64,000 nt of DNA from Alphaproteobacteria bacterium (GTDB lineage Bacteria > Myxococcota_A > UBA796 > GCA-2862545), in the NCBI GenBank assembly GCA_020632925.1, contig JACKER010000021.1:62001-126000 (forward strand). The letters run 5' to 3'. Below the pieces are notes generated by a model. It searched no databases, was not told the origin of the DNA, and worked only from the letters and a program-made list of their open reading frames with translations. Shown here piece by piece: positions 57,891 to 64,000 of the stretch (position 1 is its first letter; the number at the start of each line of letters is the position of its first letter). The position numbers were made by a program, and so were the translations under genes.

Positions 57891-60041
57891 ATGGACGCAG
57901 ACCTTCCTCTTGTGTGGTTTCTGGATCCGCCTGGGGAGACGCGGTGGCTCGGTTCCTTCCCGGGGCCCGACGACCCTGCCGCTCCGTCGTCCAGTCTGAT
58001 CCTCCGCTTCGACCGCCCGGTCGACGCCGACGAGATCCTCGCCGCCGCCACCCTCGATCCACCTGTGCCCCTTCGGCTGGCCACCCCCGAGGAGCGGGCT
58101 GCGATCCTCGACTTCGAGCGCCATCGCTTCGGCGGATGGCCGGGCGGCTTTCCTGTGGTCCTCCAGCCGACCGAATCCCTCCCGGAGGGGATGGTGACCG
58201 TCACACTGGCCGCGACCGACCACGCGCCAGCGGCTCGAAGCACGTTCGACGTCCATGGTCCGCCCACGCTCGTCGAGGCCACCTGCTGCGGTCCCGGGGG
58301 ACTGTACGACTACGTCCACTTCACGTTCGACCAGGACATCGATCCGAGCCGGCTCGACCTCGACCGTTGGACGCTCGATCCGCCGACGGCGGACGTCATG
58401 CTCCTCGACGAGGCCGCTGGCGGCGTCATCCTGTTGGGCTGGTTCGAGCCCGGCACCACGACGATCACGATCCCCGCCGACCTGTCGGACACCAGCGGGC
58501 AGACACTCGGTCATCCCGTCGAGGTCGCCGTCGAGATCCCGAAGGCCAGTGGCCAGAAGTGGGTGGGGGCGCCGAGGACCGCCCTCGTCGGACCTGGCGA
58601 TCCGACGCTCACCCTTCGGAGCGTGGGCCTCGATGACCTGTCCATCGAGATCCGCCACGGTCTCCGGGTGCTCCGCCGGGAGACGCAGCCAGATGCGGGC
58701 GGGCGGGTCCACGTCGACCTCGCGCCCTTCGTCGACGATCATCGAGCGCTCGTGGTCATCGCGCGGCCGGTGCCCGACGCCGTTCCGCCGGACCGGTGGT
58801 CGAAGCGGGGGACGACGACACGCACCCGGGTCAGGCCGTCCTCGATGGCGGTCACGCTCGTCCGCAAGGAAGGCGAGGACCTGGTCTGGGTCACCGACGA
58901 GGAGACCGGCGCGCCGCTCGAGCACGTCCGGGTCCGCGGGCGGGGGCGGGCCGCCACCGATGGGGACGGCGTCGCCCTCGTCCACGACGCCAGAGCGCGC
59001 GTGGTCCTGCGCCGCCCTGGGGAGCGGGTGGTCTTCCACGCACGCCCGGGTCCGAAGGGAGACCCGGTCGATGGCGTGGTCAGCACCGAGCCCAGGCTCC
59101 CTCCACCCCACGACGCTCCGCCCGGCCACGCGACGTTCGGCGTCCCCGAGCTCGTCGCTGGCGCGGACGCCACCCTCACCGTGGAGGGGGCGCCGCCGCA
59201 CGCGGAGGTCGACGTCTGGGTCGAGGTCGAGCGCCCCGCGGGCGATGTCGGACCCCCGGTGGCACACGCAGCGGTCCTCGCCGACGACCAGGGCCGCGTC
59301 GTGCTCCCGATGACCTTCGCGGCGCCGAGCGCGGACACCTGGCTCCACGCATCGGCGACCTGGGGCGCGGACGGCTGGGCCCATGCGCGACTCCCGCTCC
59401 GCTCCATGACCGCGCCGCACCCACCCCACGAGGTCACCGTGCGGGTCGACGCGCCTTCGGAGCCAGGAGAGGCTCTCTGGGTGCTCTCGGACGGTCACCG
59501 CAGCCGGTACGGGCTCGTCCACCTCGATGGGCCTTCCACCACCCTCTCCTTCCCCACCGACGGCGCCGAGACCCCACGCGACGAGCTCGTCGTGATCAGC
59601 CGGGGCCACGTGACCGAGACGTCCTCGCCGACCGGCGTCCACCCCGCCGCGTCGATCACCCTCGAGCGCGACTCCAACACGGCGACGATCACGCTTCGAC
59701 GCACCGACGGCTCGCCGCTGGCCAACGTCCTGTTTGGGGTCCAACAGGCCATGGGGGGACTGCCGGAGCCTCGGTGGCCCCAGCGATTGCTGGACGTCCA
59801 GTCGTCGGAGAGCGAGGAGCCGCCGCGGTGGACACGGGAGGTCACCACCCGGAGGGAGCGGGTTCGCTCGGTCCTCCCAACCCCGCCCGTTCGCACCCGT
59901 CGACCGTGGGTCTGGACCGGCGTCACCGACGCCGAGGGGCGAGCGACCGTGCCGCTGCCCTGGACCCTGGACCTCCTCCGCCTCACCGTCATCGAGGGGC
60001 CGAGAGAGTGGACGTGGGACGAGGCGGTGACGTCGCCGTAG
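57891..60041 (+). CDS. Alpha-2-macroglobulin-like (MG-domain) protein, truncated form
   Basis: 716 residues from ATG 57891, chosen as the first start after the non-homologous leader; TTG and ATG codons further upstream are in frame but add low-quality sequence. The protein is a string of beta-sandwich modules (FDRPVDADEILAAATLDPPV, VHFTFDQDIDPSRLDLDRW, VWVTDEETGAPLEHVRVRG) like the macroglobulin domains of bacterial A2M, and it ends with WTGVTDAEGRATVPLPWTLD, the segment that precedes the thioester domain in those proteins. The thioester (CxEQ) and rest of A2M are missing, and there is no signal peptide. It could be a bait or scaffold, or a remnant. A fragment of its 3' end is repeated at 57400. 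Confidence 0.7.
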   Translation: MDADLPLVWFLDPPGETRWLGSFPGPDDPAAPSSSLILRFDRPVDADEILAAATLDPPVPLRLATPEERAAILDFERHRFGGWPGGFPVVLQPTESLPEGMVTVTLAATDHAPAARSTFDVHGPPTLVEATCCGPGGLYDYVHFTFDQDIDPSRLDLDRWTLDPPTADVMLLDEAAGGVILLGWFEPGTTTITIPADLSDTSGQTLGHPVEVAVEIPKASGQKWVGAPRTALVGPGDPTLTLRSVGLDDLSIEIRHGLRVLRRETQPDAGGRVHVDLAPFVDDHRALVVIARPVPDAVPPDRWSKRGTTTRTRVRPSSMAVTLVRKEGEDLVWVTDEETGAPLEHVRVRGRGRAATDGDGVALVHDARARVVLRRPGERVVFHARPGPKGDPVDGVVSTEPRLPPPHDAPPGHATFGVPELVAGADATLTVEGAPPHAEVDVWVEVERPAGDVGPPVAHAAVLADDQGRVVLPMTFAAPSADTWLHASATWGADGWAHARLPLRSMTAPHPPHEVTVRVDAPSEPGEALWVLSDGHRSRYGLVHLDGPSTTLSFPTDGAETPRDELVVISRGHVTETSSPTGVHPAASITLERDSNTATITLRRTDGSPLANVLFGVQQAMGGLPEPRWPQRLLDVQSSESEEPPRWTREVTTRRERVRSVLPTPPVRTRRPWVWTGVTDAEGRATVPLPWTLDLLRLTVIEGPREWTWDEAVTSP

Positions 60042-60048
60042 CCCGCCC

Positions 60049-62115
60049 TCACGGTGCGGGGGGATCGCGCAGGCCGAGGTCCGTGACAGGGAGCCACGGG
60101 AAGCGCAGCTTCAGCTCGCGCAGGGCGGCGTCCCGCGCCTCCGCGTGACCGTCGAGGTGCTCCACGAGGGCGGTCGCCGCCCACCAGTCGGGCTCTGCGG
60201 GGAAGCGCTGGCTGCGCAGCAGCATCCGCGCCCGCTCCACCTCCCCCGACACCGCGAGGTGCGCCGCCATCTGGCAGGTCACCAGCGGATCGCCCGGGCG
60301 CTGGTGCTCGAGCATCGCGTCCCACGCGGGCGGGCGCTGGCCCGTCGCGAGGGAGACCGCCACCTGGCCCGGCACCCAGCGCGCGTCCACGCGCACCATC
60401 CGCCGCACGATGTCCTGCGGCAGGCGGGTGTGGCTCGCGCCCTCGTAGACCACCAGGCCGGCGACCAGCGGGTGGTCCGTGACCGCGCCCGGCACCTGCC
60501 GCGCGAGCTCCTCGGCGCGCTCGATCTTGCCGTTGCCCCCCGCGATGCGGACCTCGGACAGCAGCAGGTCCAGCGGCTCCGCACCGCCCTCCGCGCGGGG
60601 CAACATCGCGTCCGCCGGGCCGTAGAGCCCCTCGTCCAGCATGTCCAGCACCCGGGCCCAGGCGACGGCGGGGTCGCGCGGGTGCTCCTCGGCGATGCGC
60701 GCCGCCACCTCGGGCCTTCCGCGCGAGGTCTGCACCCGGTGCAGCAGCCCCCACACCACGCGGCAGTCGTCCGGCTGCGCGACCGCGAGCGACCCCGGCG
60801 GCATGGGCTCCCCCGCCGCGATCCGCGCCCGGTCCGCCTCGTCCAGCGCGGTCCACGCGTCCCAGGTCAGCGCCGCCTGCGCGAGCGGATCCTCGACGAG
60901 CTTCGCCACGAGGTCCTTGTCCACCCGGTCCGCACCCGCCCAGGCCATGCGCCGCTCGCCGAGCGCCAGGTGCGCCCCGCAGTGGTCGCCTGCGTACTGC
61001 GCGGCCGAGAGGTAGCGCGGGAGCGCCTCCTCGAGCAGCCCCGCCGCCCAGAGCGTGTCCGCGAGCTGGAGGTTCCGGTCGCGGACGATCGGGTTGCCCG
61101 GCTCCCCCAGCGCGAAGCCCGAGCTCACCGGACCGTCGAACCCGATGGTCGCGCGGGCGTCGATGGGGGCGCCCGTGGCGTTCGGCGTGCCCTTGGCGCG
61201 CTGCTCTTCCTGCTGGTACCGCTCGCGGGCCGCCGCCACCGTGACGCCGGTGCTGTCCGTCGGCTTCCACTGCTGCACCGTTCGGAACGCGACCGCGCCC
61301 GAGCTCGGGTCCACCGCCAGGTCCACCGCGAACAGCACGTCGTACCCCAGGGCGCCGACGAAGGCGGGATCGGGGTCCTCGATGCTCCGGTCCACCCGGA
61401 TCCACGTGTCCGGCAGCGAGACCTCGCCGAGCCGCGTCCCCACGTCGTGGTACGGCAGGCCGCCGCGCTGCGTCGGGCTCGGGAGCTTCTCGGAGGGCGC
61501 GATGCGCGAGGCGAACAGGTCCGTCCGCAGGTGGAAGGTCCCGTCGGAGAGCGCGGGCCCCCAGCGCAGGGCGCCCGGCACCCGCAGCGTCAGCCCGTCC
61601 CCGTCGCGCTTGGACTGCCGCTCGGCGGCGATGGTCGGCCCCACGGCGTCGAGCAGGGCCTTCGCACCCCGGCTGGGCACGAAGCGAACCTGGCCCGCCG
61701 AGGGCAGCAGCGCCACCGCGAGCTCGGGGAGCGCCTGCACCCCCAGCACGAAGCCCGGCGCACCCTCGTCCACCCGCACCCGGACCGCGTCGAGCGTGAC
61801 CCCGCCGATCGCGACCCGATCGAGCACGAGCCAGGCGCCGTCGTCGTCCTCGGTCGGCGACAGGCCGAGCGCGCGCACCGTCGCCGGGTCGACGCGACAC
61901 GGGCCACCCGCGAGGTCGAGGACCGCGAGCACCGATCGGCTGTCCTCCCCCACGGGCACCGCCGCCAGCACGGACGGGAGGTAGCGGGTGGTCGGGCCGC
62001 GCAGCAGATCCACGTCGACCTGGGCCGCGTCGAGCCGAACCGCCTTCGCGCCGTCGCGGAACCAGGACGCGGGCTTGGCCGACGCGAGGGACAGCAGGGA
62101 GAGCAACGTCACCAT
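60049..62115 (-). CDS. Secreted protein with degenerate retropepsin-like domain and TPR-like C-terminus
   Basis: 688 residues. Signal peptide MVTLLSLLSLASAK. The N-terminal part (about 45-135) has the topology and several conserved positions of pepsin-like retroviral proteases (VLDLAGGPCRVDPATVRALGL, then VAIGGVTLDAVRVRV and FVLGVQALPELAVAL). The catalytic Asp-Thr-Gly-Ala is Asp-Leu-Ala-Gly, so activity is doubtful. A second related segment lies at about 190-270. The C-terminal 330 residues are helical repeats with Ala/Leu pairs like TPRs. ATG at 62115 was preferred because it begins the signal peptide. TAGAGT (minus strand, 62129-62124) lies 8 nt before it, again leaderless-type. Confidence 0.65.
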   Translation of the reverse strand: MVTLLSLLSLASAKPASWFRDGAKAVRLDAAQVDVDLLRGPTTRYLPSVLAAVPVGEDSRSVLAVLDLAGGPCRVDPATVRALGLSPTEDDDGAWLVLDRVAIGGVTLDAVRVRVDEGAPGFVLGVQALPELAVALLPSAGQVRFVPSRGAKALLDAVGPTIAAERQSKRDGDGLTLRVPGALRWGPALSDGTFHLRTDLFASRIAPSEKLPSPTQRGGLPYHDVGTRLGEVSLPDTWIRVDRSIEDPDPAFVGALGYDVLFAVDLAVDPSSGAVAFRTVQQWKPTDSTGVTVAAARERYQQEEQRAKGTPNATGAPIDARATIGFDGPVSSGFALGEPGNPIVRDRNLQLADTLWAAGLLEEALPRYLSAAQYAGDHCGAHLALGERRMAWAGADRVDKDLVAKLVEDPLAQAALTWDAWTALDEADRARIAAGEPMPPGSLAVAQPDDCRVVWGLLHRVQTSRGRPEVAARIAEEHPRDPAVAWARVLDMLDEGLYGPADAMLPRAEGGAEPLDLLLSEVRIAGGNGKIERAEELARQVPGAVTDHPLVAGLVVYEGASHTRLPQDIVRRMVRVDARWVPGQVAVSLATGQRPPAWDAMLEHQRPGDPLVTCQMAAHLAVSGEVERARMLLRSQRFPAEPDWWAATALVEHLDGHAEARDAALRELKLRFPWLPVTDLGLRDPPAP

Positions 62116-62123
62116 GGGCGCGT

Positions 62124-62158
62124 ACTCTACCTGCCGTTGGGACCGCGCGCGGTATCCT
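62124..62158. promoter_or_regulatory. Divergent promoters of genes 62115 and 62168
   Basis: The 52-bp intergenic region holds TAGAGT on the minus strand (62129-62124), 8 nt before the ATG at 62115, and TATCCT on the plus strand (62153-62158), 9 nt before the ATG at 62168. Both fit the TANNNT pattern with no Shine-Dalgarno. Confidence 0.4.
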
Positions 62159-62167
62159 GCTGCGCTC

Positions 62168-64000
62168 ATGGCCACGGACTGGTCGGACATGGCGAGGCGG
62201 TGGGCCACACGCGAGGGGCTCGACGCCGAGACCTCCGCCGCCGTCCGAAGGTTCGCCAGCGAGCAGCTCGGTACCGGGACCGTCGTGATCGATCCTGCGG
62301 GATGGGCCTCGGTGTCCGACGCCACCACCGCCGGCGTGTTCGACGAGCAGGCCGCCGCACCCCGCCAGCTCCAGGGCGATCATGGCGACCGCTACCTCGA
62401 TCTCGGGCCGATCGGCGCGGGCGGCATGGGTGTGGTCCGGCGGGTGCGCGATCTCGCGCTCAACCGGGTCGTGGCGATGAAGGTGCTGCGCGACGACTGG
62501 GTCGGGCGGCCGGCGGCCGAGGCGCGCTTCCTGGCCGAGGCGCAGGCGACGGCCCAGCTCCAGCACCCCGGCGTCGTCTCGGTGCACGACGTGGGCAAGC
62601 TGCCCGACGGGCGCTGGTTCTTCACGATGGAGGAGGTCCGCGGCTCCACGCTGCGCGGGCTGCTCGCGGCCCCCGACCGCTCGACGCGCCGCCTGCTCGA
62701 GATCTGGCGGGACACCTGCGAGGCCGTGGCCTACGCGCACGCCCGCGGCGCCGTCCACCGCGACCTGAAGCCGGACAACGTGATCGTCGGGGCCTTCGGG
62801 GAGGTCGTGGTGCTCGACTGGGGGCTCGTCAAGACGCGGGACACCGTGGACGAGCCCATCGAGGCCACCTCCACGACCGAGGGGACGCGGGCGGGCGCGG
62901 TGCTCGGGACCCCGGCCTACATGGCGCCCGAGCAGCAGGAGGGGCGCGGGATCGGGCCAACGGCCGACGTGTGGGCGCTGGGCACGATCCTCGCGGAGAT
63001 CCTGGGGGAGGACGGCGACCCCGAGCTGCTGGCCCTCGCGGCGCGCGCCCGGGAGCGGAACCCGGACCACCGGCCCAGGGACGCCTCGGAGCTCGTGGCG
63101 GGCATCGGGCGCTGGCTGGACGGCGACGAGCGGCGGCGGCGCGCGCTCGAGAAGGTGGCGCGGGCGGACGCGCTGCTGCCGGTCATGGAGGCCGCGCTGC
63201 AGCGCAAGCGGCACCTCGCGACCCGGGCGCGCGAGCTGCGCGAGGAGCTCCGCCCGTGGAGCCCCGTGTCCGAGAAGCGGGAGCTGTGGGCCGCGGAGGA
63301 CGGTCAGCGCGAGGCGGCGCGTGCCCTCGAGGCGGCGGCGGTCGAGCGGCTCGAGCTCCTGGCGGCGGCGCGGCTCGACGACCCCGATCGCGCCGAGGCC
63401 ACACGCCGCACGGCCGCGACCCACCAGTGGCTGCACCGGGTGGCGGAGGAGGACGGGGACGCGGAGACCGCGCGCCACCACGAGCTCCTCCTGCGGCACC
63501 AGGACGACGGCACCTGGGCCGACTGGCTCCAGGGCGACGGCCGGGTCACGCTGCACACCGACCCCAAGGGAGCCGCGGTACGGCTCTTCCGCTGGAACCA
63601 CGTCGACCGGCGTCCGGAGCTGTCCTTCGTGCGCGAGCTCGGCCCGACGCCGCTGCTCGGGGTCCCCGTCCCCATGGGGAGCTGGGTGCTGCGCGTGGAG
63701 GCGCCGGGTCGCCGGCCGGTCGACGTGCCGATCCACGTGCGGCGGCGCGAGCACGTCGACGGCGTGCCCCCCGGGGCGTACCACGCGCGCCCGATCACGC
63801 TGCCGGAGGACCGGGAGCTCGGCGAGGACGACCTGTACGTCCCCGCGGGCTGGGCGCTCCTCGGAGGACGGCCGCACGCGCGCCCGCCCCGGCGCGTCTG
63901 GGTGGAGGCGTTCGTGATCCGGCGCTTCCCCGTGACCCAGCAGGAGTGGGTGGGCTGGCTCGACGCCCTGGTGCGCGCGGGCAAGCCCGAGGAGGCCGAG
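62168..64000 (+). CDS. Ser/Thr kinase fused to PEGA and SUMF1-like domain (3' end outside window)
   Basis: 611 codons are present and the gene is cut by the window end. Kinase domain about 80-320: Gly loop IGAGGMGVVRRV, Lys in VVAMKVL, HRDLKPDNVI, VLDWGLVKT (DWG instead of DFG), GTPAYMAPEQQEG. A charged helical linker (about 320-455) is followed by a PEGA-like domain (TLHTDPKGAAVRLFRW, GVPVPMGSW) and the beginning of a SUMF1-like fold (YVPAGWALLGG, then FVIRRFPVTQQEWVGWLD). The same order and several identical motifs are found in the protein at 35747-38269, so they are paralogues. The N-terminal 80 residues differ between the two and may be the specificity part. Confidence 0.9.
   Translation, partial: MATDWSDMARRWATREGLDAETSAAVRRFASEQLGTGTVVIDPAGWASVSDATTAGVFDEQAAAPRQLQGDHGDRYLDLGPIGAGGMGVVRRVRDLALNRVVAMKVLRDDWVGRPAAEARFLAEAQATAQLQHPGVVSVHDVGKLPDGRWFFTMEEVRGSTLRGLLAAPDRSTRRLLEIWRDTCEAVAYAHARGAVHRDLKPDNVIVGAFGEVVVLDWGLVKTRDTVDEPIEATSTTEGTRAGAVLGTPAYMAPEQQEGRGIGPTADVWALGTILAEILGEDGDPELLALAARARERNPDHRPRDASELVAGIGRWLDGDERRRRALEKVARADALLPVMEAALQRKRHLATRARELREELRPWSPVSEKRELWAAEDGQREAARALEAAAVERLELLAAARLDDPDRAEATRRTAATHQWLHRVAEEDGDAETARHHELLLRHQDDGTWADWLQGDGRVTLHTDPKGAAVRLFRWNHVDRRPELSFVRELGPTPLLGVPVPMGSWVLRVEAPGRRPVDVPIHVRRREHVDGVPPGAYHARPITLPEDRELGEDDLYVPAGWALLGGRPHARPPRRVWVEAFVIRRFPVTQQEWVGWLDALVRAGKPEEAE

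Noticed and set aside
60042..60062. Short inverted repeat CCCGC/GCGGG at the convergent gene ends
   Set aside because: Only five pairs with a long loop and it overlaps the stop codon; too weak to call a terminator.
59495..63877. Minus-strand frame of about 1460 codons
   Set aside because: It runs antisense to the plus-strand kinase and through the minus-strand secreted protein in another frame; no recognisable domain.
1..64000. tRNA, rRNA or tmRNA genes
   Set aside because: I looked for the GGTTCGAATCC arm and cloverleaf-like context and for rRNA cores and saw none; a tRNA scan would be decisive.

Overview
The window is a gene-dense, very GC-rich stretch of bacterial chromosome. It most resembles a Myxococcota (deltaproteobacterial-type) genome. 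Supporting signs are an MglA-type GTPase with roadblock partners, several Ser/Thr protein kinases (two fused to SUMF1-like domains), a MYXO-CTERM-like C-terminus, DxDGDG (thrombospondin type 3) repeats, a MopE-like metal-binding stretch, FG-GAP propellers and lipoproteins with Thr-Gly-Asp-Thr-rich stretches. I see no rRNA, tRNA, CRISPR array, insertion sequence or prophage, and this is taxonomic inference only.

Layout. 1-5625: one plus-strand operon with the end of an MglA-like GTPase, a DUF4388 protein, two roadblock/LC7 proteins, a helix-hairpin-helix protein, an HU-like DNA-binding protein, a PP2C-fold protein without its metal ligands, and a PAS/HATPase/REC protein whose H-box histidine is a lysine. 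5709-9565 (minus): MYXO-CTERM-like DxDGDG surface protein plus OmpA-type protein. 9714-16407: aquaporin, VWA protein, two tandem ASH-domain lipoproteins and an unknown. 17093-19924: enoyl-CoA hydratase / acyl carrier protein / AMP-ligase operon behind a perfect 20-bp palindrome. 19943-23697: protein kinase, amidohydrolase and beta-helix lipoprotein. 23728-28481: small basic protein, PPP-family phosphatase coupled to an ATP-dependent DNA ligase, three tandem zinc-ribbon/lipobox mini-proteins, and a malonyl-CoA-synthetase-like ligase. 28482-35685: membrane protein, kinase, hydrolase, Ski2/DUF3516 helicase, unknown, amidohydrolase and periplasmic helical protein. 35747-40418 (minus): kinase-SUMF1 protein and a two-component pair. 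40490-44380: second VWA protein, a decayed nucleotidyltransferase gene and a secreted protein. 44387-50992 (minus): two near-identical giant FG-GAP proteins. 51081-53858 (minus): pyruvyl-transferase-family gene carrying the same 20-bp palindrome, and an AAA_14/DUF4143 ATPase. 54028-60041: an accessory block behind a G13 tract, with a HELLH zincin-like protein, unknowns, broken duplicates and an alpha-2-macroglobulin-like protein. 60049-64000: divergent degenerate-retropepsin/TPR protein and a second kinase-SUMF1 protein cut by the window end.

How it fits together. Two themes dominate. The first is intracellular signalling: four Hanks-type kinases, a PPP phosphatase, a PP2C-like pseudophosphatase, a two-component pair, a His-less hybrid kinase and an MglA/roadblock module. 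The second is cell-surface proteins. The most unusual items are the signalling operon whose two enzymes look catalytically dead, the 29-bp regulatory sequence shared by two loci 35 kb apart, the zinc-ribbon/lipobox triplet, and the poly-G-fronted zincin operon. Many genes have a TANNNT hexamer 5-9 nt before the start codon and no Shine-Dalgarno sequence, which suggests frequent leaderless transcription.
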